Assembly (NCBI GenBank): GCA_963664595.2
Contig: CAXXOK010000010.1
Location: 434,001-498,000 of the forward strand
Reading direction: 5' to 3'
Origin: CAXXOK01 sp963664595
GTDB taxonomy: Bacteria > Bacillota > Clostridia > Christensenellales > Aristaeellaceae
DNA: 64,000 nt
In this document: positions 52,877 through 60,264 of the stretch, one piece after another
Position numbering within the stretch: position 1 is the stretch's first letter
Layout of the letters: every line of letters starts with the position of its first letter
Notes under the pieces: generated by a model
What the model was told of the DNA's origin: nothing
The model's database searches: none
What the model saw: the letters and a program-made list of their open reading frames with translations, nothing else
Program-made: the position numbers and the translations under genes

Positions 52877-54208
52877 TTACCAGGTTGCCTTGCTTGCGGT
52901 AGCGACACATTTTTGATGATCGGCATCCACCACGTTTGTATCATGGGTTTTGCTGTTTTTGAAATGGATGCAGAAGTGCCCGTCAAAATTGTTGTCGGAG
53001 ATGGTGGCGGTGCCGTGGGGCATCCCGTTCATGGAAGCCGCGTATACCTTTTTATTATACAGAATCAGGATCGGACGTCTGTCCCAGCTCCACGTACCGC
53101 GGTAGATGCTTTTCATCGTGGCGGTGTCTTCCGCGGTGGCGGGCTCGGCATCCAGATGATTAGAACCACTCCAACGGATTGCTGTAAAGGTTTTTCCCGT
53201 CCGTACATCCTTGATAGTGAATTTGGCGTTTTTGGGGATCACCGAGGATACGTTATCTTCGAACCAATCCAGCACCAGCGTTTCATAAGTCTTGGAGGAT
53301 GAAGATGAGGAAGCGGAGGACGAGGAAGCGGCGGATGTGCCGCTGAACAGTACGCGAATGGTGGAAGCGCCTGCAATACCATCCTCAAGCATCCCGCGGT
53401 TTTTCTGGAAGCGCTTAACGGCAGACGTTGTCTTTTCACCATACTCCCCGTCGATAACGCCGGAATAGTACCCCAGCAGATACAGCGCCTGCTGCAGCTT
53501 GATGACGTTTTTGCCGCTGTTGCCTTCCTTTGTGGCGCCAGGAGCGGAACCAATCTCTGAAAAACTGCTCACGACGTTTTTCTGGCTGTCGGCGGCAGAG
53601 GATGTGGCAGCAGCAGCAGCAGCGGCTTTCTCATCCTCGGCATCCCGGCCGGATACGGTGATATTGGCCTTACTGGCGCAGCTGCCGAAAATGGCGCTTA
53701 TGGTTTTTTTCCCGGCAATACCGTCCGGCTCAAGCCGATTGGCTTGCTGGAAAAGCGCGACGGCGGTCGTGGTTCCGTTGCCGTAAATACCATCCGCACG
53801 GAGGGCATAGTATCCCAGGATTGCCAGCGCCTTTTGAAGCTTTTTTACATCCGGCCCTTCATCACCTGTATACAAGGGACCGGGAGACTCTCCAAGATTG
53901 CCAATTTCTTCCTGATTGCTTAAAACGGACGAGCTGGAAAGATCCACATACTGCTGCATGATATACCCGGTAAAAGTGCCGTATTGGACCCGAAACCAGT
54001 CTCCGGATGTGCGAAGAACAGTCACTTCTTCGCCTTCGGGAAGGGTTTGCAGCGCCTTGGAGCTTTTTGTAGAGGATTCACGTAAAATAACCTTCACATT
54101 GACGTACCCTGTTTCGGAAGCCAGAGAAGAAAAAAATGGGACGAAACATAGGAACAACATTGTGAACAGAAAGGCAGTAAACATCCTGGGTGTGAAGTGA
54201 CACTTCAT
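52877..54208 (-). CDS. Secreted protein with SH3 domain, two peptidoglycan-binding domains and an unassigned C-terminal domain
   Basis: Signal peptide at residues 1-31. A bacterial SH3 domain (about 33-92, GYVNVKVILRESSTKSSKAL and FRVQYGTFTGYIMQQYV) is followed by two PG_binding_1 domains (KLQKALAILGYYALRADGIY and KLQQALYLLGYYSGVIDGEY), separated by an Ala/Ser-rich linker of about 15 residues and followed by a poly-Ser linker (about 293-312). The last 130 residues form a domain I do not recognise, with MNGMPHGTATI and FDGHFCIHFKNSKTH, whose histidines look like metal ligands. It probably acts in the cell wall. Ribosome site AAAGGGGG. Length 443 residues. Confidence 0.85.
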   Translation of the reverse strand: MKCHFTPRMFTAFLFTMLFLCFVPFFSSLASETGYVNVKVILRESSTKSSKALQTLPEGEEVTVLRTSGDWFRVQYGTFTGYIMQQYVDLSSSSVLSNQEEIGNLGESPGPLYTGDEGPDVKKLQKALAILGYYALRADGIYGNGTTTAVALFQQANRLEPDGIAGKKTISAIFGSCASKANITVSGRDAEDEKAAAAAAATSSAADSQKNVVSSFSEIGSAPGATKEGNSGKNVIKLQQALYLLGYYSGVIDGEYGEKTTSAVKRFQKNRGMLEDGIAGASTIRVLFSGTSAASSSSASSSSSSKTYETLVLDWFEDNVSSVIPKNAKFTIKDVRTGKTFTAIRWSGSNHLDAEPATAEDTATMKSIYRGTWSWDRRPILILYNKKVYAASMNGMPHGTATISDNNFDGHFCIHFKNSKTHDTNVVDADHQKCVATASKATW

Positions 54209-54253
54209 TGAAAAACCCCCTTTTGATCTTCTAACAATTACAGTGCCGTTGCA

Positions 54254-54282
54254 AATATATTACAAAATTGTTAATTTGTCAA
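54254..54282 (-). promoter_or_regulatory. Promoter of the SH3/peptidoglycan-binding gene
   Basis: TTGACA (54277-54282) and TATATT (54254-54259) on the - strand, spacing 17, about 45 bases before the ATG. Confidence 0.8.
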
Positions 54283-54370
54283 GTTGTACCAAAGCTTGTT
54301 ACAAATGCTTGCATAGCACGAGTAATACTATTAGTACAGGAAAAGACCAAAGAAGTATCGGGGTTTGCTA

Positions 54371-54398
54371 TTGACAAATTAAACCAGTAGGTTAAACT
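54371..54398 (+). promoter_or_regulatory. Promoter with internal near-palindrome upstream of the coiled-coil gene
   Basis: TTGACA (54371-54376) and TAAACT (54393-54398), spacing 16. The spacer holds AACC-AGTA-GGTT (54382-54393), a perfect 4+4 dyad, which could be a repressor site. Confidence 0.6.
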
Positions 54399-54404
54399 AG
54401 GATA

Positions 54405-54624
54405 GGAAGATGATAAAGACCATCATGGGAATGATGGTTAATGTATACTAGCATATGTTTCAGTTTCCCGTATCGGTGATCACTCTCATTGGATTCTCGC
54501 CACAGGTGATGCTGTATATCTATACAGATTTTCATATGACCGGCGACGAGAACTGGAGAACCGACGGGATAGTTGTAAACATCCTATTGAGTGTTACAAG
54601 GTTATCGGAGGTCATAGAATAAGT
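54405..54624 (+). other. Structured leader of the coiled-coil gene
   Basis: About 220 bases between promoter and ATG. It contains a hairpin ACCATCA/TGATGGT (54419-54425 with 54432-54438), a hairpin CTGTATA/TATACAG (54512-54518 with 54521-54527), and an outer pairing TTCTCG/CGAGAA (54494-54499 with 54547-54552) that encloses the second hairpin. It fits no riboswitch class I know. ATCGGAGG near 54606 is the ribosome site. Confidence 0.45.
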
Positions 54625-56718
54625 ATGAAGAAGCTAAATGGTACAGTCACGCTTTCGATTTTGGAAGAAGACAATACCCAGCGAGTTATTTTCAGGATCA
54701 TTCCGCTTTGTACAAAGGAAGGCTTCATCTTTCAAAACAGGAAGGCATCGTATCCGGATTTGGGAAGCCTGCGGATTATTCCGGACAAACGTGAGCAATC
54801 TAGCTTTAAGGAACGCATGCGCGAAATGGGCAACATTTGCTGCGTCCAGCTTTATTCCGAAGGAAAAGAGCTGACCAAGGTCCGTCAAAACAGGAATTAC
54901 GATCCAAACCAGGGAGAAGATAATCAATACGCCATTTACTCCGATGTAATCTGCGGATTTGCAAAGGAAGCCGTTTTTGAAGTGTTTCAGGAAAACCAGG
55001 ACCCTGCCATGGCCTTAACGGAGCATGTGCTGTTTCAGCGTGGCATGGTATTATACGGGCCTGTGCGGCGCGACCAGGAAGTGCAATGGGAAACGCTGAA
55101 ACCCTTTGGCAATGAAGAGTATCTGCTGCATACGGTGGAGGCAGTGGACGGCAGCAAACACACCTATTACTGGAATCCAGGAGCCATTATTACCTGGAGA
55201 CAGCGAAAAAAGGCAATGAAGCGCGGCGGGGAAACGCCCAGGCAAACGGAAGAAGCATTCCTGGCAGAACCGTCTGATCTGCCGAATAATGCCCTTTCAC
55301 CGGAACCGGCCGCGAAGATACCGGAAACACTTTCACAAAAAATAACAAGCAAAACGACAGAGATATATCCGTTTGAACCGGCTGTAGAAGAGATACCGGA
55401 GACGGATGAAATGATTCCGATCGGAATAAAACTTGCAATTTTAGACGAAACGCTTTCCAACGAAGAACATATTTCAGGACTTAACAAACCGGTTTCCGAT
55501 CTGGCAAACCGTTTGGAGAACTCCACCAAAACGGCAGCAACGCAGGAAACCGCCTATACGGCATTCTTTCGCGGAACGCCGATTGCGGAAGCTCCCAAAA
55601 ATGGACGGTATGGCAAGCAAAAGGATTCCTCCATGTATGACGTGGTGGAAAACCAGCTGAAGGAAAAGAAATCAAATCAAACCGTTGAAAAGCAGGACCA
55701 CCGTCATGTGACAAACCCGCTTGAGAAGCTGAAATCCGCGATGCACGAAGCATGGCTGATCCCGGGCTTGCAGCAGGATATGGTTCGTATCCTCGGAGAG
55801 AACAAGGAACTGATGAAGGCCATCGTACAGTCATCGCCGATGGAGCGCCAGGCGCGCATTGCCTATTCGGCGGCGAAAGCGCAAATGGATGAGATGGAAG
55901 CAGAACGTCTTTCACTTTTAGTGGAACTGGATAAGGTAAAGGCAAATTACCAGCATACGAAAGAAAAAATGCTTTCGGAAATGTCAAAACAAAAGCAGGA
56001 CCTTATCGCTAAAATGGAAGAACACCTGACAGCGCTGCGAGAAGAAAAAACCGCGCTGGAAGAAATGATTGCAAGCATGGGGAACCAGCTGCAGGAAAAG
56101 ACGATTGATTTTATTGCAAACAACGAAAAGGTTTTACTTGCAGTCAAAGGCTCGGATTTCATCCTTTCGCCAACGGTCGGTTATTCTTTCGATACATTTG
56201 AAATCGTGGAATATATCCGAACAGAGATGAATGCGCTGGGGTTTATGTGCAACCAGGATGTTATCACGGAGTTCCTGATCTGTTTTTCCCTTTTTGATGA
56301 AATCGCTGTACAGGGTAGATCAATCAACGAAGCGGAAATTTTCGTAAAGTGTGCGATTCGCACCATGGGCCTTCTCAACGTTTCAGCTTTCCCGGGTGCT
56401 TTCAGCAGCGTGAATCTGATCAGCCTGTTGCCTGAAAATAACCTGCGTACCCCGACGGTGGAAGTGGTAAAGAACGAAAGGGCGACCATCACGGCATACG
56501 GACATAAAACCATTCATCTGTATGACAGCAACCATATCCATCAGGCATCGTTTGTTCCGGTCATCCGGGTGCCGTATCTAAACAAGGTGATCAGTCAGGA
56601 TAAGCTAAATGAAAACGGGAAACCCGTTTCGCTGAAAACGCTTCATGCGTTCAGTGAAACGCACAGCCGCTTTCCATCAGCGGGGAAGCCTGGTTTGATA
56701 CGCTGGAAAAAGCGCTGA
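54625..56718 (+). CDS. Unrecognised coiled-coil protein, apparently shortened by a frameshift
   Basis: I do not recognise this 697-residue protein. Residues 1-195 look like a mixed alpha/beta domain without signal peptide; 196-370 is a Pro/Glu/Thr-rich low-complexity linker; 418-492 is a strong coiled coil (DEMEAERLSLLVELDKV, KQKQDLIAKMEEHLTALREE); 500-678 is a second globular domain (VGYSFDTFEIVEYIRTEM, FVPVIRVPYLNKV). No membrane helix and no Walker A loop are present. The last 19 residues are probably out of frame: restoring one base in the A run at 56657-56659 continues the protein into the next reading frame, giving about 771 residues. Base use is more A-rich than in the neighbours. Confidence 0.75.
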   Translation: MKKLNGTVTLSILEEDNTQRVIFRIIPLCTKEGFIFQNRKASYPDLGSLRIIPDKREQSSFKERMREMGNICCVQLYSEGKELTKVRQNRNYDPNQGEDNQYAIYSDVICGFAKEAVFEVFQENQDPAMALTEHVLFQRGMVLYGPVRRDQEVQWETLKPFGNEEYLLHTVEAVDGSKHTYYWNPGAIITWRQRKKAMKRGGETPRQTEEAFLAEPSDLPNNALSPEPAAKIPETLSQKITSKTTEIYPFEPAVEEIPETDEMIPIGIKLAILDETLSNEEHISGLNKPVSDLANRLENSTKTAATQETAYTAFFRGTPIAEAPKNGRYGKQKDSSMYDVVENQLKEKKSNQTVEKQDHRHVTNPLEKLKSAMHEAWLIPGLQQDMVRILGENKELMKAIVQSSPMERQARIAYSAAKAQMDEMEAERLSLLVELDKVKANYQHTKEKMLSEMSKQKQDLIAKMEEHLTALREEKTALEEMIASMGNQLQEKTIDFIANNEKVLLAVKGSDFILSPTVGYSFDTFEIVEYIRTEMNALGFMCNQDVITEFLICFSLFDEIAVQGRSINEAEIFVKCAIRTMGLLNVSAFPGAFSSVNLISLLPENNLRTPTVEVVKNERATITAYGHKTIHLYDSNHIHQASFVPVIRVPYLNKVISQDKLNENGKPVSLKTLHAFSETHSRFPSAGKPGLIRWKKR

Positions 56719-56939
56719 TGGCCGACGGTATAGCAGATCTCAACAAGTTCTTTCATGTGGTTCGTATGTTTGGCAGAATCGCGTCTCCGCAGCTTGTCGG
56801 TGGCTTTATGGAGGCAGCGGACGCCGCTGTGCTCGCTTGGGTGGTGCCGGTGCTGCAAAATGAAAATGTATGCAAGGATAACACCATGAAGCTGATCGGC
56901 GCATTGCCCCGCAGCGTTCAGGCCCTGAATCACTTATAA
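56718..56939 (+). CDS. C-terminal part of the coiled-coil protein, in another frame
   Basis: This 73-codon frame opens with an ATG overlapping the preceding TGA by one base, but the open frame extends upstream to 56658 and reads NAQPLSISGEAWFDTLEKAL before that ATG. Such a continuous, protein-like sequence argues that it is the end of the upstream gene rather than a separate gene. It is helical (FHVVRMFGRIASPQLVGGFM, AVLAWVVPVL). No proper ribosome site precedes the ATG. It could still be a coupled short gene, or the shift could be a sequencing error. Confidence 0.6.
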   Translation: MADGIADLNKFFHVVRMFGRIASPQLVGGFMEAADAAVLAWVVPVLQNENVCKDNTMKLIGALPRSVQALNHL

Positions 56940-56961
56940 ATTATATTTTAGCAAGTAAAAA

Positions 56962-59733
56962 TCAATAAGCAGACGCCATGGCTTGTGTGAGCAGGCTCAT
57001 GGCGCCTGCTACATCTGCGCTGCTGGGAGACGCTCCATTGATGACGACCTGCAGATTGTTGATCGCGTTAAGGATGGCCGTATAGGGGCCTCCCGTAGAG
57101 TCTAAGCTGTATAGCAGGGTTTGAGCGTTTTCAATCAGCGTGAGCGCGTCGGGAATCAGGGTGTTTTGCACCACCGGATCGGAGCCTTCCATATAGGTAC
57201 TCTGATGGTAGGTACAAACGCTGAGGTTGTTGGCGACACCCAGATACTCGGCAAGTACGGGCTGGTACTGGGTGTTATTCATAAATTTATACAGGGGATG
57301 CCCCTCGGGGATTACCACAACCCCTTTGGTTACCACGCTCGGGCAATAGGGCGAGGCCAGCATATTGGTTACAGTACAAACCTGCGCCTCCACATGCATT
57401 TGGCATGTGACGGTAGGCACAGTGGGGGTGTACCAGTAATCGGTTACAACACCATATCCCATAAGATCTTCACGACATGCATCGGTTGCGAGTTGGCCGC
57501 TTACGGCGCAGGTGGTGACAAGCGTAAGGTTGTAATCCTCAGGATTTCCCTCCAGAATATCCCGGTTGCTCAGGTTTTTGGCTTTATGGATTTTTGTCAT
57601 GTATTCCTTCCATAACGGAGCCGCGCTGTTTCCGCCCGTTACTTTGGAAGAAAGCGGTTTATAATCGTCGTGCCCGATCCACAGGGAGGAGCAATACCAG
57701 CCGGTCATACCGCAGAAAAACACGCCGCGCTGATCGCTGTTGGTACCGGTTTTCCCTGCCACGGTCTGGCCGGATATCTGGGCTTTGGTACCCGTGCCGC
57801 TGGCGATGGCATCCTTCATCATATCCACAACCAGCCAGGCGGTGGAAGGCCTGTATACCTGGCGGCGTTCCTGCTGGGCATGTCCGTCCCACACAACGTT
57901 TCCGGAACTGTCGGAAATACCGAGCACGGAAATCGGTTCCTGATATACGCCGTTGTTCCCCAGCACGCTGTAGGCAACGGCCATCTGCACCGGTGTGATG
58001 CCGCTGGAACCCAGCGCAAGCCCGAACGGCGTGGCGCTGATATGCTCCAGATCCACACCGGATTTCAACAGAAAATCGACGGAACGGTCTACGCCGACCA
58101 ATGTCATCAGCGTCTGCGCGGCGCTGACGTTTTGACTGCGCTTCAATGAATTCCTCAGTGTGGAAGGGCCGGAGTACGAGCTCCCGCCGTAGTTTTTAGG
58201 CCAGGTATCCCGGTTGTTTTCATCTGTCCAACCGCTGATGGGGATCGGCATATTATAGACAACGGACGCGGGAGAGGCGCCCAGCTCAATCGCGGGGGCA
58301 TACACCGAGATGGGTTTGATGGCGGAACCGACAGGCATATTCATATCGGTGGCACGGTTCAGGGTTTTCCGCTGCGTGGGTCTTGTGCGGCTGCCAACGA
58401 TCGCCTTCAACTCGCCCGTGCGGTAGTCAAGCACTACAGCCGAGGCCTGCGGCTGCACGATCTCGGTATAAGTTCCGTCAGAATTCTTCGCACGGTACAC
58501 TTTGTCGCTGGGATCACGCAAGGCCGGATAATCCGTCCAGTTTTCCAGCGTATCCTCTACGATTTCCTGAGTTTCGGAATCCAGCGCCAGAGTTACGTGA
58601 TAACCGCCGGTGCGCAGTTCGTTTTCCATTTTGTAACGGTTTTCACTGGTGTCCTCCAGCCCGTTGATTTCCAGAAAAGCGTCAACGACTTCCTTGATGG
58701 CATATTCCACGTAATGCGCGTAAGGGTACATGCCCTCGCCTTCAATGGAAGACGTCTCCTGCACCTGCGCCGTATCGGTGTTCAAAGCGTCCTGATACTC
58801 CTGATAGGTGATGAATTCGTTTTCATACATCAGCTGGAGCACATAATCCGTACGGTTGTTGGTGATGGCGTTATAATCGGTTTCTTCCGATTGACGCGTA
58901 TAAAAATTTCTTCGCGGGTTATAGTAATACGGGTTGTTGGTCATGCCGGCCAGCATGGCGCACTCCCGCAATGAAAGCTCGGACAGGTCTTTGCCAAAAT
59001 ACCCCTCGGCGGCCACCGAAACACCGTAGTAATTCTCTCCCAGATATATGGTGTTCAGATAGCACTCAAGGATTTCAGCTTTGGTGTACATGGTTTCCAG
59101 TTCCATGGCCAGATAAGCTTCCTGAATTTTTCTTTTATAGCTCAGCTCGTTTGAAAGGACCGTGTTTTTGATCAGCTGCTGCGTAATGGTGGAGCCGCCC
59201 TGATTGGAGTTGGAAATGAAATTTTGGATAAAGGAGCCGACGATCCGCTTATAATCTACGCCGTTATGTGAAAAAAACCGGACGTCCTCGATGGCGATAA
59301 AGGCGTACTGAAGGCTTTGGGGTATCTGGTAAATGTTGACCATTACACGGTTTTCAGTGCCTTTGTAATCGGTGATCAAAACCCCGTTCGCATCATAAAT
59401 AAAACTGGTTTTATCCTGATCGCTGAGCAAGGCCAGGTCCAGGGTGGGAGCGGTGCCGACATAGGCTCTGCCGATCCCGATCAGCGCGCCGCCCAGTGCG
59501 AGGCCAGCCAGCAGAACGAGAACCAGCGCGATACGAACCGCATTGACAAACACCGAAAAGATAAAATTCGGCTTGGCGCGGCGGGGCCGGTATATCGTTA
59601 TTTTTTTCCTGTCAAAGGAATCCTCGTCATCCTCCGGCGCATAGCCGGTTGGCCCGCCGGAATACGGGGCCCCATACAAGGGTTCTGAATCCGGATCGAA
59701 ACGAGGCGTTGAAGCATCTGGCGGCTGAACCAA
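56962..59733 (-). CDS. Class A penicillin-binding protein (transglycosylase/transpeptidase)
   Basis: Bifunctional peptidoglycan synthase of about 923 residues. Cytoplasmic N-terminus rich in Pro, Asp and Arg (about 55 residues), one membrane helix (VRIALVLVLLAGLALGGALI), transglycosylase motifs EDVRFFSHNGVD and GGSTITQQLIKN, transpeptidase motifs SxxK in GSAIKPIS, SxN in KRSQNVSAA and KTGTNSD. After about residue 740 comes a Cys-containing beta-rich tail ending in helices. A TTG start at 59733 is five bases after GGAGGGG; the frame to 59775 lacks a ribosome site. It resembles PBP1a/PonA. Confidence 0.93.
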   Translation of the reverse strand: MVQPPDASTPRFDPDSEPLYGAPYSGGPTGYAPEDDEDSFDRKKITIYRPRRAKPNFIFSVFVNAVRIALVLVLLAGLALGGALIGIGRAYVGTAPTLDLALLSDQDKTSFIYDANGVLITDYKGTENRVMVNIYQIPQSLQYAFIAIEDVRFFSHNGVDYKRIVGSFIQNFISNSNQGGSTITQQLIKNTVLSNELSYKRKIQEAYLAMELETMYTKAEILECYLNTIYLGENYYGVSVAAEGYFGKDLSELSLRECAMLAGMTNNPYYYNPRRNFYTRQSEETDYNAITNNRTDYVLQLMYENEFITYQEYQDALNTDTAQVQETSSIEGEGMYPYAHYVEYAIKEVVDAFLEINGLEDTSENRYKMENELRTGGYHVTLALDSETQEIVEDTLENWTDYPALRDPSDKVYRAKNSDGTYTEIVQPQASAVVLDYRTGELKAIVGSRTRPTQRKTLNRATDMNMPVGSAIKPISVYAPAIELGASPASVVYNMPIPISGWTDENNRDTWPKNYGGSSYSGPSTLRNSLKRSQNVSAAQTLMTLVGVDRSVDFLLKSGVDLEHISATPFGLALGSSGITPVQMAVAYSVLGNNGVYQEPISVLGISDSSGNVVWDGHAQQERRQVYRPSTAWLVVDMMKDAIASGTGTKAQISGQTVAGKTGTNSDQRGVFFCGMTGWYCSSLWIGHDDYKPLSSKVTGGNSAAPLWKEYMTKIHKAKNLSNRDILEGNPEDYNLTLVTTCAVSGQLATDACREDLMGYGVVTDYWYTPTVPTVTCQMHVEAQVCTVTNMLASPYCPSVVTKGVVVIPEGHPLYKFMNNTQYQPVLAEYLGVANNLSVCTYHQSTYMEGSDPVVQNTLIPDALTLIENAQTLLYSLDSTGGPYTAILNAINNLQVVINGASPSSADVAGAMSLLTQAMASAY

Positions 59734-59770
59734 TGAAACCCCTCCGATAATCCAGGTAAACGATGAATAA

Positions 59771-59900
59771 AGCACTTGTGCGACGGTGTGTTAGCTTTTC
59801 GTCAGATTGGGCCTGCGGAACCTGAAGTAGCAGCAGCGCTACGTCGAAGGGTTCGCAGCCTCAAGCTGGCGGAAAGCTACTGCGCCAGCGTGCAGGAGCT
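59771..59900 (+). ncRNA. Candidate rod-shaped structured RNA
   Basis: The + strand can fold into one long interrupted hairpin. From outside in: 59775-59782 with 59889-59896 (8 pairs), 59785-59790 with 59881-59886 (6 pairs), 59792-59805 with 59866-59879 (14 pairs), a 7-by-7 internal loop, 59813-59822 with 59850-59858 (9 pairs and a bulge), and 59827-59831 with 59838-59842. At least eight of these are G-U pairs that would be A-C mismatches in the complementary transcript, so the RNA is probably read from +. The long rod with internal loops recalls 6S RNA, but I cannot confirm that. A convincing + strand promoter is not visible. Confidence 0.5.
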
Positions 59901-59938
59901 TGAATCAGCGTTTACCTTGCGTGTTACGGTACCTGTTA

Positions 59939-59947
59939 ATTATACCA
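59939..59947 (-). promoter_or_regulatory. Extended -10 promoter for the penicillin-binding protein gene
   Basis: TGGTATAAT on the - strand (hexamer at 59939-59944) with no clear -35. The resulting leader of about 200 bases would include the complement of the structured RNA region. Confidence 0.5.
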
Positions 59948-60068
59948 TACGGCAGAGTGGTTTCATAGCAAGTACGGGAGCAGCCCGGGATTGTAACAAT
60001 TTGGATGGAAAAATTCCTGTAAATATGTCTATGGGCAGGCTGCGGACGGCTGTTTGCATAGGGTGCGC

Positions 60069-60097
60069 TTGACACGATATCCCTTATGAACTACAAT
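60069..60097 (+). promoter_or_regulatory. Promoter of the repeat-tailed membrane protein gene
   Basis: TTGACA (60069-60074) and TACAAT (60092-60097), spacing 17 bases. Confidence 0.8.
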
Positions 60098-60103
60098 ATG
60101 CAT

Positions 60104-60264
60104 AAGTCTTTATGGATGTTTTCGGGCAACACAGTGAGGCCCGGCAAGGAATAGAGTATGGTTTGAGTCGGATATCCGTATGGACATGCTGTTCCAATAA
60201 GATCGATGTCGGCTTTGACCAGCCGAAGGGAGGCAGGGCGTACCGCTGAACGCCCGGAATTGTC
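60104..60264 (+). promoter_or_regulatory. Structured 5' leader of the repeat-tailed membrane protein gene
   Basis: About 160 bases with hairpins CGGGC/GCCCG (60123-60127 with 60139-60143), TCGGCT/AGCCGA (60209-60214 with 60221-60226) and GGGCGT/ACGCCC (60236-60241 with 60250-60255). A good Shine-Dalgarno GGGAGG at 60228-60233 is 31 bases from the ATG, but the last hairpin would bring it to about 11 unpaired bases. It matches no riboswitch I know. Confidence 0.5.

Noticed and set aside
54268..54290. Possible second Rex site (TTGTTAATTTGTC region)
   Set aside because: Only the left half matches TTGTTAA; the right half fails at most positions, and TTGACA of the promoter on the other strand explains the sequence.
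56700..56720. Programmed -1 frameshift at the GGAAAAAG stretch
   Set aside because: The P-site codon would re-pair poorly and the preceding 14 residues in the original frame already look unnatural, so a base deletion upstream is simpler.
59776..60072. 98-codon + frame over the structured RNA region
   Set aside because: It begins without a ribosome site and its residues show no domain pattern; the region is better explained as RNA and promoters.
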